Below are positions 37,001 to 51,700 of a DNA stretch of 64,000 bases, piece by piece. The notes under the pieces were generated by a model. That model had not been told where the DNA came from. It saw nothing but the letters and a program-made list of their open reading frames with translations, and did not search any database. The DNA lies in NCBI GenBank assembly GCA_963669155.1, contig OZ022576.1:16059035-16123034 (forward strand), given 5' to 3'. A program made the translations under genes and the position numbers. Each line of letters begins with the position of its first letter. Position 1 is the first letter of the stretch. Source of the stretch: Arbacia lixula (taxonomy: Eukaryota; Echinodermata; Echinoidea; Arbacioida; Arbaciidae).

Positions 37001-40000
37001 CTGCAGCCTCAGCTCTGTGGGAAAACAATGCAAAATATCAATTTTAAATATCAAATCAAGGATATTTCTACCCATTCTAATGAGAGTATTCCTCTACCTG
37101 GGAACTGGTTGAATAGGGGCAGTACCGCAATGAAGTATGACAAGAATATGGTATTTTATGGGTTAAAAAGTAAGTTTTAAGGTAATGTATCCCTTTCGGA
37201 GTACAAAAAATGACTTGTGTAAATGCAGATGTAGATAGGAAAAAAAATGTTTAAGAACATTCCTTATAGGAAAAGCAAAGGTGGCTTTTTATATGTTAAT
37301 ATTGACCATTACATTCATCTGGACTTTTGGCTGGGTCAAATAAATTTAAGTCTAGGGCTCACAGGCCCTTGCACAAAGAAACACTTCTTGTGAGTTTTCT
37401 GATGAGGGATTATTATGGAGAGAACTAGATAACAGGTACAGTGAAGATGAAAACAAAGTATGGACAGAAACTGAGTCTTAGAGGAAAACTACAAAGTACC
37501 ATTAATGTGTTATACAGGCTGTATGTAAATGTTAACATCACTGTTAAGATTCATATTTTTATACAATTTGATATCTTCTGCAAAAGGGTACACTTCTTTT
37601 AATTTGCTGTGCTACACCTATGGCTGTGAATAACACTTTATAAACAAATGGATGAAGATTAAAATAATTTTGAAGAGCTGTTTTTTTCATTCTTTATTTC
37701 AACAATTTTGAAAACAAATGCTTTAATATATGTGGCTAGGTGTATTTAGTTTCCAAGAGAAGCAACTGTGGCTCTGAATACTTTGTACATGGAAGTCTTG
37801 TATGGCCTGATTACATTACAGCATTATGAGGGCCTTCCACGAGTCCAGTCACTATCCATATGTAATCTGACACCAGTGCATACTAAATATTGTCTCACAC
37901 ATACATAGTTCACAATGGCAATTGCTCTGAATTCCAGTCAGTGACCCGGGCACTAAAAGTTGTTCTAGCTTTTTACAGACTGAAGGTTATTGGCCTGGAA
38001 TCAATAAGCCTTTTGGATACTATAAATGGCACAAAGATCTTCACTGAACTGTCAATCAAGCTTTTCCGTAGCACAAGCCAGACCTGCATTAAACTGGAGT
38101 TCAGTAAGTGCATGGTATCAGATTAACCTTCTCAGTCCCATAGCCAATAAATTGTGTTATAATTGACAGGGGGCTAGCACGTTACATACTGCAAGAGTTA
38201 ATCATACTTGGCAGTGTTTGGAGCTGTTTAACTCCTTATGTGCCCTTGTCATGCGTTTGTATATGAGTAATACACACAAATCCTATGGAGCTGCCTTCTG
38301 TATGGCGCAGGAGATACCCTCACAGTCCCATAGGCAATAAGCATGTGTTTAATGGCATGGGATTACCATTGGTTGGTAATGAGAGGGTTAATGAACTTAC
38401 ATTCTGTCTTTGAGGTGCCTGTGGTCAGCCACTGAGTCACTGGACAGTGGGTCGGTGGAGAAATCGACGCCACTCTCCGGCGAGGTGATGACCTGCATCT
38501 CACCGGAAGCCTTCTTGACCAGCACAGGGATGGTCTGACCCTCGTAACACCTCTGTAGCAAGGTCAAAAGTCACAAGGTGGGAGAAGCTTTAGAGGATAA
38601 CACAGATATTTTCATTGGTGATGCACATGTGACTGTCATTAAGGTCAAAGGTCAAATTGTGCAAAGTTTTTGAGGCATGATATTGACATTTCCATAAAAT
38701 ATAACATAACATAACATTTCTGAGAAGTATTTTCAGGTCAATGTAGCGTTAACACATAAAAACATATCTCACAACAAATCATTTACAAGCAATCATATTT
38801 CTTATGAGTTTGTATGGTAAGATAGGTAAGAATCACTGATGTAAGAATTACATGCTGAGCTGTATGATAAATGCATGCTTGTGGCATTTGGACCTAAAGG
38901 AACATTCATCACTTATTCAAAAAATTCTCACATACATGCAATTGTTTAAAGGAATACAATGATTCTTAATGTGTCAAAATACTAACCTTCGTTATGCTAT
39001 CTCTGCGCGTAATCAGGTCTGGTTTCTTGCTTTGGTCAACTGTAAAATAGACATAAAAACTAATAAATAGAAAGCTTCCATGAAAACATCAATAAGTGAT
39101 TAATAAACTACACTTCAATTGAAAACATTCTTGAACTTTAAATTTATGATAAGATGTTAGGAAATATGAAGAAAATCAGCAGACTTATGTCTTGGGCTTT
39201 ACTCCATATATCAAATTGTCTGTCCTGAAACACCGGAGATTAAAGGCCTTCTTCACATACATGAGTATAAAGTATCTACATACAAGAGCAAACAAGATAT
39301 AAAATGTGAGAACACACAACAACATAAGTGTCCTTGAGGCAAATGAAACAAAATGTGGCTGTTGGAAAGGCTGGTGTATGCCCTTATATTTTTGTTTATA
39401 AATTGTAAATCGTTTCTGCTCACTTGACGCCATGTACAGAAACTCAGCAGGTTATGAACCAATTATCATTCAATGTTCTTGTCAATGACAATGTATTTAA
39501 AACACCTGTTAAACACATCACCTCTCACGGCAAAACCAGAGTAAGATCACTTAACACTGAATTATTTTATTGTGATATCAAAGATACATGTCTATGTTCT
39601 GCACTTCATACTTGAAATATAAACAGATTGGATATGTGAAAAGCTGCAGGAATCAACAGAGACAAACATCTTATTTGGTCCTTTCCTCCACATTGCCAAA
39701 TCTATAAGGGAGTCATAGTATTGCCTTACAAATCTAATATCCATGATTTTACCATGTTTCAGTTTTTTTTTTCTTAATATACTGTAATCAACCCAGGGTT
39801 TTACTTGAGACAGTGCAAGTGATGGGGGAGAAAAAAAAATTAGGTAAAATCAATATCTTGATAAAACTGCAAATCAATCCTGCAATCGCTTGTAGACAGT
39901 GATTGAATCAAATGAAGATAAGATCTGTGTGTAAGGGGTGCATATGACACACTCGTAAAGTGCTCTGACACATACATCACAACCAAACATCACCTCTTAA

Positions 40001-42360
40001 TGCTCTGTAGTAAGCTATTGGGAGAAAACAAGGACATCATGTTACATTTATCAATCATTATTAATTTACAGATTAAAGACACAGTACAAAATATTCAAGT
40101 ATAATGAAAACATACTCGCTAGATGATTCTTGATCACAATGGAGTTGCATTTTGTTTCACTGTTCATATCATAATTTCACATTTCAAATCTAAAGTTATG
40201 TAAGATAACACACTTGAATAGCATATCACATTGTTTTTCTGCTTCCTTTGACCAATTGGTCACATCATACATACATCATAATAATTTAATTGTTTCCATG
40301 AAAGTAATGACAGAGTTGATGAGTATCGTTCAAAATACAATGCAGTTGCTCATGAATCGTTCCCTTAAAGAAAATAGCAAAGATGAAATAGCACTTTCAA
40401 ACCTGTAGACACAGATTATTGTTCTTTCCTCACTCCTCCATTTCAGCTTTTTATACAAACTTCTTACACCAATGCATGCCCATCTCACCTCTTATATCCT
40501 TGTTGTTAAGGTGAGCGATGTGCTTCACAGTCTTCGCATCATGCTCAGCGTCGTGGACATTTGTGCTGTCACCGCCTTCCTCTTCACTGTCATCGGCATC
40601 GTTCTCATCACCATCAAAGGATTCCTTCAGCTCATTCTGTAGCCAGGTTGGGATCTAGCAGAATCCATACATGGATATTACAGCACTTTATATGGACATT
40701 CAATCACCATACATGGGCATATTCAGAAGTACCGACAATGATAGTCAAGCTGAACATGACATGGTCTCAGAGTCTTCCAATGCAGCCAATAGGCTAATTG
40801 AAACTTGAAATGGGTGATACTTCTGAATTTATTTGACCTCTTCTTATACTGGGCAGAATATCTATCATGGGAAATGTTGATCCCAACAGATTTGCAGGAT
40901 TTATAAATATCATCCAGGAATACTCAGTATAGTTAACTGTAATTCTTAGAGCTGTAAGAACTGTAAGAGGAAAAAACAAATAATACAATAGCATTTTAAG
41001 TACATGTTACTTGTATTGCCAAATTCATAACTCTCTCTTTCTATATATGTTTATACAGATCAAATCAACGTAGTTAATCAAACCACAAATTATTGAGCCA
41101 TTTATGCTTACATCTTGCCCCAAATTGACACTTACATTGCCCTGGGTGTCTAGTTCCGATGCCTCTGAGCTAGTGTACTCGTCCCCAGCATCCTGGCTGA
41201 AGTTAGACGGCTGCGAGGTGTCTTCTGTGTTGGTCAGACTGTTACTGCTCCTGAGCAGGAGAAATAAAAGAAGAATGCACAATCAACTCTTTACAGGACA
41301 TTGGTGAATCTTTGCACAGATACCGCACACAAATTCCATAGGGCAGTGGTACACACGGCACACAAATGGTTAAAACTTGCTTCAAAGGGAATGTGCAGTA
41401 CGTCACAGTGGTAATATGATGGTAACAATCACTATAACAAGACGATTCTAACATAGTCATGTAAAATATTCTTGTATGATTTTAGACAATCTAGAAGGAA
41501 TCGTCTTAAAATAATCCTGAAATCTTATCTAAACAAAATTACAATGGTTCTACCATGAAAATCAGTCATCATACCGCTAGTCACATTTCTGTAATGCAAC
41601 AAATGATTCTACCATGGTGAACTTATCTGGGCAATGTTCTGTAATTCAATTGAATTCAAAGAAACAGAATGTTTCATTAAAGAGGTACATTGTTATACAC
41701 AGCTTTACAAGTACAATTATATGAACAATGTAAGTTAAAAATTATTGTAACCACCAAGGAAACAGCAAATAATAGCACCAATAATAGGTTACGATTATAA
41801 TGAAAATGTAAAAAACATCATCTTTCGGCCCCCCAATGCAGCCGCCAAGCTTCATGAAACTCAAAACGGGAGTTTTTTTTTTTTAATCAAATAGCATTTT
41901 ACTTATATTAGCGAAAATGTCTTTCAAGGGAAAACTTTGATCACCACTAATTCACATGATTTATTAACCACCATCAAGAGGTGTTCAATATGGTTAAAAG
42001 TAAAGTTTCAGTACTATTTAAAAAACCTGAAAATAAACTTCTGTATGTTTGAGCAAGATGTATTTATAGTGAGGGTTAGAGTTTAGGTAAAAATAAGGGG
42101 TAAATTTAGAATAAGGATTCAAATAAATGTTTCAAGGTTGAGTTACTCGACAAAATTGGAAAAAACAATGGCAGCAACCTCCTCAAACATACAATTTCCT
42201 GAGGAAGTTGCGTCTCTTCCGCTTGGACTTCTTCCTTGGCAGTGGGCAGCTGGTCTCCAGCTGGACAAAGATGTTCTCCCCCTGGCAGAAGACTTGACTC
42301 AGGCTGAGCTCATATGAATCATCATTGCTCTCAGACCCAAGCCTGGGGAGGAGGGAAGAC

Positions 42361-42398
<38 letters not shown>

Positions 42399-45300
42399 CA
42401 AGAGCTGCTTTTGGAAAAGATTGGAATTCCTATATTTATTCATCTAATTTTATTTCATGTGAAGAGAGAAAAGAAAATATGTTGGATTATTTATGCAATA
42501 CCTTGTTTTTCGTTCAGATTAGGCAATTTCAAATTTTCAGTTAATTTCAATTGTTTTTTTTTTAATGTACTGTACTTTACAGTTTATTTCTTATTTGCAT
42601 AACAATTCTGCACGACATCTTTAACCATCAGATTTTTCATTTTTCATTAAATGAGACATGGTGAAATACCTAAAACATAAAATCTTCATATCTGTGCAAT
42701 TACAAGAAAATCAGAAGGGTTTCACTAATAAAGTATATCATCCGTATGGTCTTTACAAATGACACAAGGTAATTTCAATGAAAAAAAAGGAGGAGTATAT
42801 TGTAATGTACTTACTTCAGAATTGGGGTCGGCTGTAGAAAGAGTTCCGTTCTGTCCAGGCTATCAACACTCATTTGGCTTGTGGCGCTGGTCATGTGACG
42901 TCTAGTATGTCCACCTGATCCACCTGAATGAGACATGAATTTCATCATAGTCATGTGATTAATTGCATGATATGAAGTAATGTAATCAAATGGATATGTA
43001 GCAAGATACAAATATGAAATCATGTGATCAAACGTGTCTTATGTAGTCATGTGACCTAGTTAATGCATGATATAAAGTCACATGATTACATGCATATACG
43101 TGTAGCCAGGTGATCAAAATATGAAAAGGAGACATTTCGAATGAAAACAGAATTGTGACCAAAGCAGGCTTCTTTCTATCCACTTATATCACAAGCCTTT
43201 CTTCTATCAAACACTTACTATGAGTTCTGTCAACATGGTTAGACAGCTGCTGCATACATCATATATTTCGCAGGGGGGTTATTTTTCGCAATTTTGCGAG
43301 TCTGGACTATTCGCATATTTAACAATGCACGAAAGTATGATTATGACGTGCTCGAGCACATGTACTACTATTACAAGTACTCCACGATCGCGAATTTAAC
43401 CACTCGTGAAATCATTGAGAAGTCTTAGATTTGCAAAAAATTAGACTTACGACATATATGGCGTATACAGTAACTGACTGGAAAGTGAGCAGCCATCATG
43501 AATATTTCATGACATTACCTTATCGATGGCTCAAAATATCACAAAATTTACATTTAGTAGGAGAGAAATCCATACGTGAGTCGGCCCGCAGCGGAATATC
43601 CCGAACACCTGCTCCACATTTAAACTTTTCTCTAACTACAATCATTAAGCAGAGTATGTATGAAGAGTAAGACTAGTAACATTCAGACCTATCATCTTCA
43701 CGGACCTACATGTGCATAGATACATGTCTATTGTCTTCACAAACCATACCAATTTTTTCATTATCTACATATATACAGCACAATATTATACCTGATACAG
43801 TTGTTGTGACAGAAACATAATAGCTCATAACAAACATTTGTTGATGAATTACAATAGAGTACACAATCGCATGTCTACAACATTCGTTGTAATGGATCTA
43901 CTAGTAACATGCAACAATAGCAACTATACTGTGTAAAGACATGTTTACGTGTAGCGTGTGTTTGGGGTAGGGCCGGTTTGGAGAAAGGCAGTGTTAGGGG
44001 TGGGATGGTGTTGAAGGCTAATAAGGACGTGTCTATTCTATACAGACACTAAAACACAAGCTGTAAATTATGGATATTGACATCTTCACCTTTTGTATGC
44101 CAGGCAAATGGCTTCTCAAAGGGATTTATGTGTACTACTTCTGACAAAATACACAGATGGCAAACAAGCATGCTACAAGAAGAATGACCCATACAGCCTT
44201 ATATACAATCATATCCCTCAATAATATATTCCAGTTCGTTGATTGGTTGAAAGGGTGTCACATGACCACAAATAGATGAACTATTTGAAGGAAGAGAGCT
44301 CAGGGGGAAGAAAAGTACTATTCCGTGACGTCAGAGGGAAAAAAGGTACTATTTCGTGACGTGATGTCAAAAATAGTCTTTTTTTTCCCTCTGGACTATC
44401 GATATCCGGGCTATCGGTGATCGATACAATTTTCATTGATTCATTCTAGGTAAATGCGCTACACGCAAAATCTACGTGATACATTTCTTTTCAGCTTCAT
44501 TTCGGCGTTTTAGCGGAAAATCATTGGGCGCGCTGCCGGAACTCCCGCGGTGTTGCGGCCAAGGTGCAACTTGAATTCCGTTGGTTTGCTCAAGCCGCAG
44601 GAAATAACAAAACATCTGAATCGGGCTCCTGCGTTCGGAGCTTGGAGCACGGGCACTATATTACAAGGTCCATGGTAAGGACTAAATTAATGAACAAAGA
44701 ATATATTAATGAAGGATATAAAACAAATATTTCATGATCTTTATTCGGGAACTTTGTGGAATCTATTGGTCCCCTCGATGAAGTGGAGGGCATGCGGTAC
44801 CATTTTCCCTCGACCTGCAGTCTCAGGAAAATAGTACCGCACGCCCTCCACTTAACCTCAGTGCAAAAGATTCCACAAGATCCCTCATGGTCATAAAATA
44901 TTTGTATACTAGCCAATCGCATTTGCAAGTAGCCAATCGCAATGCAATTGCATGTAGGTAGGTCATGTTTGTCCAATAAGACAAATTGTGTGTGCTGAAA
45001 TGGATAACAAGCTAACAGACAAACCTCAAAATCATGAACCACTCCATGATTGAACTTACAGCCAATGAGTAGAAAGCAAGCTATGTCACAAAATCATAAA
45101 TATGCAATGAGAAGGGCATGACCTGAGGCACTTCACAGACAGATAATGAGAATGCAGTACGTTAGTTCACACATATATATAACATTCAGCAGATGAGAAT
45201 CTGGTGAGCTAGGTAACATGATCATAAATATCCAATGAGAATGGTACAGTATAACCTGAGACATTTATTTTCAGACAACCAATGAAAATGCAGTAGGCTA

Positions 45301-48300
45301 GGTCACAATCAGCCAATGATAATCTGTGAAGCTAGGTCACATGCTCACAAACAGCCAATGAGGATGCAACATGCCATATGCAAGACATCTTACCAGACTT
45401 GACTGCATTTTGCAGCGCCTGCTCTGTAATGAACTCTTCTTTGGGCCAGACCAAGGGCACTGCTGTTTGCATGCAAGCAATGACCGAATCTGCACAGATT
45501 ACTGCAAGTGTGCAGCAAGTACAAAGGCATGGGGGTTTCAAGCTGTTCTTCAGGCATTGCCACTTTAACTTCAGCAAATCATATCCAATTGCAAATGATA
45601 AGGGAGTACTGTATGTTTTGTAATCATATATACTTGCTTTACACATTTTGTTGATTACAGAACATGCACATGCAGAGTATGCCATCAAAATGACGTGTAT
45701 AATTCTTGATAATAGTAAAGTTGCAAGTATATTAAAAAACATATTCTTACTGTTTGAATGACTTATTTTGACAATGATATACTTTTCCACAAATTAAAAG
45801 TTAAGCACAACTAAAGGCGAATTGGTGTAGGAAACATGCACATGATTGCTGTTCCAGCACAATTTAGCAGGAAAGGCATCAACTTCTTAAAATTCTTTAA
45901 TCGGCACTGTACATTATGGTATAGCATGCATTATGCTATACAAGTACATTAAACGTTTTTGTATTATTACACAAACAGTTATTGCAACATGACTCATCAA
46001 TGATGTTAGCACACTGACACATTTTCCCCACTGAACATGTATTTCATGAAAATCCTCTCTCACTGATATGGCATTGTCAACATCAAGCTTTAATTTAGTC
46101 TCAAATGCTGCGATAAAAATACAAATGCTATCGACCCACAGGTTAGCATGGTTTATCACTTGCTGTTACCTTCACTTCAAATATTACTGATATATATTGA
46201 GAATCTATACTTAAGGCTTTACTTCAGTAAGCAAAGCTATACTGAAATCTGTTAGTGGTTATTTGAGTCACTTTAACCACCAGTTAGCATGGTTGATCAT
46301 TTTTGATACTTCTACTTTCGATATTGCCAATATATATTGAGAACAACACGTCTAGCTTTACTGTAATGAAATCTGTTAGTGGTTCTTTGGTGCCCTCATT
46401 TAAGGACAGGTTGGGTAAGTGGTAAATTTGAGGCTGTACGTCTTCTGACGTTACCTGTGATCCGGGCATCTGGAGAGGCACTGTGGGGGCCCTTCTCTCC
46501 GTTCGGGAGGAAAACACTGTCCGTGCTGTCCGGCCGCTTCCCCCGGCCTCCAGGGGGCGCACTCTTAGCGGCTACAGGGGAAAGGAAAATTGAGCAGCAA
46601 AAGAGTCAAGGGAATGGCTACAGAGCAATGTTTGTGACCAGGTTTTAAGTGAGAGTTTCACTGGTCCGACATTGTCTAGTTGGCTATTGTCAGCACTCCA
46701 GTGTTCTTGCTACGATCACTACTGTTTACTCTACCCACATAGTTTGACAACATGCACATCTGACGTCACACTTCGGTATTCTATAAAATGGGAGACGGAG
46801 GCCAAGTTTCAGGGTACTGATCCAAAGAAGACATTCATGTACGAAGATGAAATCTTCCTAATGCTTTGGGTCCAAGGAGCAGTGATATCACTCGTAAAGA
46901 GAGTTTTTCCAGACTATTAAATAAATGTGATTCTTGCAATCATGAATGTTTGCCAGCATGTTTTGTGTTAGTTGAATCTGCAACATGGATTTGAACTGAC
47001 TTGTTGACTAATGGGTCTTCATTTTGACATATGCAGAGATAGAGGGCTTTGTAAGGTATCTCCTCCCACCCTTATCCTTTATCTTATGCTTCTTAAATTC
47101 CCCCCCCCCTTCTTGTACTTTTCTTCCTTCCAGCACTTTTCTTCTCCTCCTTCTTCTGTCTTCTTTTCCCCACTTCTTCTTAGCCTCATTCTCCTACTAT
47201 ACCACATCTCTCCTTTTTATTCTTAACATTCCCCTGCTCCTTTCTTCTTTATTCAGTGTTTAACAATACACTGTACTAAGACTGCACATGACAAATTGAA
47301 AGCATGAAGAATAAACACAGCTTACCGTCTGCCCTGGGGGTAGTTGGAGCGCTCAGTGTAGATGTGTCCTCGGCCGGAGCTGATTGGTAAAAAGTAACAG
47401 GAAAAACATGGTAACAAGATTTCTCAAAAGGTTGAGATGGATATGCCTTTACCATGGGATCTTCCTCAAAATTTCACCAAACTACTGGTCTTTTGTTCTG
47501 CCATTATTCAAATCATATCAACTTGCCATCATCACTACAGTCTTGTCCTTCCATCACTGTACTCACATGTAGAGTCTGGGTTCTCTCCATCCCCCTGGGT
47601 AGCCTCCATGATCTTCTCCATTGGGATCTTCAGGCTGCCTGTTGACCCCAATGACCCCCGGCTGACCTCTTGACCCTTGCCCTGGCTCTGGCCCAGCTCC
47701 AGGCTGCTGCGGGTGCTGTCGGTGCCCTGGTCCGGGGGCAACCACCCCTTGCCCCACAGGTACAGAAAGTTATCAGTTGCCCCCGCCACTGTGTAGTCTA
47801 CTCCACAGGCAACAGTCTGCATTTTGTAAAGGAGTGACACGTAAACCGATGATGCTTAAACATTTTGCATTCTTTAATGGAAACAGTAGTAACAGAAGGG
47901 CTATGGTGCAATACTGCATTGGGGTCTCTTTTATGCTCCCACAATCCAGTATTCTACTACCACTAGGCCAAAATAACAGACCTACCAAGGGCATCTACAC
48001 TTACCAATATGATCTTGTCTGCCATGGTCTGGACCTGGGCTTTAGTCTCTTTGGGCTTGGTATTCCTACAGCCCAGTATTCTACCACCACCTTGCCAATG
48101 CAATACATCTACTGATAGTGAGGGAACCTAGACTTACCGAGATGATCTTATCAGCCATGGTCTGGACCTGGGCTGGGGCCTCTCGAGGCTTGGTGTTCCC
48201 AAAGCCCAGCTGGCCGTGGTGGTTCTTGCCAAACATGTAGACCAGTCCCGGTTCTACCACCACGGCGCTATGGTGGGGGCCTACCACCATGTCCAGGACC

Positions 48301-48741
48301 CGGAACTTACTCAGGGCCTTAACCACCGTGGGAACCTTTCTTCCCTCAACCTCAGTCTGTTGGCAGAAGAACAGAACAAATCATGGTAATCTCTGCTCAA
48401 GCAATTGGGCACACCTAATCTGATTTTAAAAATTTAATCTGTGGATTAAATCTTAGGACTCACATCTGCAAAATAATTACCCTATGAGTGGTGAATAGAT
48501 ATATCAAATAATTAGAATCTGTTTATATTAATCTGTAGACTTCAAACTGTATCCTTACTGTATCAGAATGCTCAACTGAGTCAAGAACAGAGAGGAAGAG
48601 ATGAGGGAGAGAAGGAAAGACAGAGAGGAAGAGAGGTAGAGAGAGAGGGAGATAGAAAAATAGGGGGAGAAAGTGAAAGGGAGAGGGACAGAGAGGGGGA
48701 CAGAACTATAGAGAGGAGAGAGAGAGAGAGAGAGACAGAGA

Positions 48742-48779
<38 letters not shown>

Positions 48780-51700
48780 CACAGAGAGAGAGAGAGAGAG
48801 AGGATGGGTGAATGAACAGAGAGCGGGGGGAAGGAGGGGGAGAGATAGAGATAGAGAGGTGGGGAGACATAGGGAGGGCCTACCTTGGTGAACATGTTCT
48901 TCATGGATGCCAGGAAGCCCTGTCTGTTGTTGAGTCCCAGCTTGTTGTACTGGTTGTTGCCACAAGCCAGCAGGCAACCCATGTCCGTCAGAAACATGGT
49001 GCCATCCACGCCGCACTTGACATCTTGGATGAAGACTGGATCCCGGAGGTTCACCTCCATTGGCTCAGAGCTGTGCAAGAAAAAGCATACAACCTCTCAA
49101 ACACCATTGCAGCAATCTAATGTCACAAAATCCTCCACAATTGTGAAGACTAACACAAATCATCCTCTAATACATATGGTACTGATTATTTGATTCATAA
49201 TTTCTCTCACTGTGGAACTCTGATATTCAACAAACAATCTTTCAAATAACAGAGTTATAAGTACATTGGTATCTTAATTTTCAATTAGCAGCAGCAAACT
49301 TTTTTTTGTTACAACTGTTAACACCTACAATTAACTTCATCTCATCTATATATCATTATTTCCTTCCTTCCCCATTTCTCTAGGGTTAAATAATTACCAA
49401 TCTTCCTCATCGCCAAGCCCCAGACTGCCATCCTTCCCGTTAACACAGGCATAAATCTCTCTGTCCATTATATCGAACCTTATTTCCTCCTTTACCCATC
49501 TCTCTAGCGTTTAATACTTACTAATCTTCCTCATCACCAAGCCCCAGTCTGCCATCCTTCCCTTTACCCCAGGCAAAGATCTCTCCGTCCACTCCAACCA
49601 CGACCACATGCTCCGGGCCACACGAGATACTGGTCACATCCACACTGGAAACAGAAAAAGAACAAAAAGAGAAGGAATAAAATGTATGAGAAGCATACCA
49701 CAATAAAGTCACTACACATGATGTTTTCCTTTTATTGCCAAATTTCCTACTTTTGTATCTTCTTGCATCTCTCATATGATAGATAACATAATTATCTTTT
49801 GTACTTGACACATATTAAGTCAAGATCAAATCAAGTCAAATGTGCCATAAACTACAAGTGTGTGAAGTGGAGAACAACTTCCTACTTCAATGCATATTTC
49901 ATGGCGGAGGGTAACCCACATCTTTAGGCTACAGGACCTGCTGGAGTTTGAGGAACAATCCAAAATACATTTCGATATGAAGTGATCACTAAAATTCACT
50001 TAAAGTCAGCTTCCAGTTTTAATATCATGACGGGAGTTTTTATATAATGTCTTCTTCAATTTTCAGTTCTGTTTACATAATTTTATTTTTTTGACCGGCA
50101 AAAGGGCTACACTAACTTAAATTGACAACAAATCAATTCATTTTGCAAATAATCATGGACTATTACCAGAGTAATGAACTCGTTCAGTACCATCGGTGGA
50201 TGAAATGTGTAATGAGTCAACTGGCTATTCCTAGGTTCATACTGAGAGGATTAACATATAAACTCTCAGTACATCACTGGCAGTGATTTACCTGAGCAAT
50301 GCCTCAATAAGGCGTGGTCTGGAAGCACTGTGGTAGTCTCCATGGCCCAGACAGCCTGACGACCCATCCCCACACGTCATCACAATGCCGTTGTCACTGC
50401 CAAACACACTGAAGCCTTCACCACACGCAACTCTGTAGGCACAGACAAGAGGACACGTGCAAGGAATTATGAAAGGGATGTACAGGCAACAGCAACTAAA
50501 CCTGCTACTACTCCCTTGGTAGCATGGCTTCCAGGCTGTTAGGCGATTGTAAACCGAACTAGGGTCTGACTGCCGCACACTGAAAGGCTATTGGGCATTT
50601 CTACAGCATATTATTCAATAATGCGGTCTGGCTGCACATGACTATCCATTCTCGAATAGGAATGATACAGTGACTAGTCTCAAGGAACTAGACTCTATTT
50701 GTCAGTTTTGATGATAAAGGTCCAACAGTCTGAAGGACAGGCAACTCCCTTGGCAACATGCCATGTTGTTACATGGGAGCAGAGAATACACAACAACCCA
50801 TAAAGGAAACACCTCTAATCCCATTGAATGCCACTATTTGTCCAGGGAGCTTACATGAATATGGTATTAAACCGTAACATGCCCCTTGTGGTGTATTTCA
50901 CAATCAATACACTCAAGAAATCAATCCATCCATCAATCCTTCCCTCTCTCAAACTCCTACCTGGTGATGGACTTGCCCTTGAGTGCCTCTGAGGAGGATG
51001 GTACCTTCCTGGGCTCCAGGTCTCCATGACCCAGCTGACCTTTGCTCCCCTCACCCCAGGTGTAAACCACCCTCTCATAGGTCACCAGGGAGATGTGGCT
51101 GCTGCTCACTGCAATCTGCATTAGCACATTCAGGACAAGGTAATATTAAAGCATCATCATAATCCCTATTTCCGACTCAAATTGGCAACACCAATTCTTT
51201 GTCCAGGGCTTTGAAATGAAAATAATAATGTGATGTCTTGCTTGAGAAATATTGTAAACAGCTCCTTGTAAAATGTAGCAAATTTGAGGTAAGGAAAGAT
51301 CAAATTATCAGCACATTGCAGATTTGGAGAATTTAGATTTTTCTTAACATTAATTGTGTGCTGACAGACACAGCATCAGTCGGTAAAGCAATCTTTTGCT
51401 TTACACTTTTATGTCGAATGAATCGTATGAGGAAGGCATTCATACAAACACATCAAGCACAGTATTCATGAAAATTCCTTGAATTGAATAAACCATTTGA
51501 ACAGCATTTGTACATAAATATTATATGCCTTTCTATTAAAAATTCAATTTCTTAAAATGATACATTTCAAAATATATTCAAAGAAATAATCAACAACAAA
51601 ATGTGTTGAAAGTATCACACACAATCATTACTGGCCCTAATCACTTCAAATGAAGTACTTTTCCTCACCTGCCTAATCTTGATGATGGAGGGCAGTTCAA

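Larger units (their letters stand above)
34086..47379 (-). other. Kinase gene segment: disordered tail and C-terminal coiled coil
   Basis: Fourteen small exons encode mostly polar sequence, including a basic cluster [15 protein letters not shown] (exon 42193-42342, nuclear-localisation-like), the WLQNEL box (40489-40654) and an acidic stretch. The last two exons (35107-35302, 34086-34316) form a heptad-rich coiled coil from about [13 protein letters not shown] to [15 protein letters not shown]9 proteins dimerise through a C-terminal coiled coil. Confidence 0.8.
47567..51115 (-). other. Kinase gene segment: RCC1-repeat domain
   Basis: Six exons carry RCC1-type blades: [72 protein letters not shown] and [12 protein letters not shown]. 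In NEK9 this propeller restrains the kinase domain and binds partners. The expected closing blade after LYLWGKG is not evident: the sequence turns at once into Ser/Gly/Gln-rich disorder. Either the propeller is closed differently or an exon was missed. Confidence 0.85.

Noticed and set aside
44240-44660. GC-rich patch with TGACGTCA-like sites, considered as an internal promoter or CpG island
   Set aside because: It borders an inverted-repeat element and looks like repeat-derived sequence. No exon or start was found to support a promoter.
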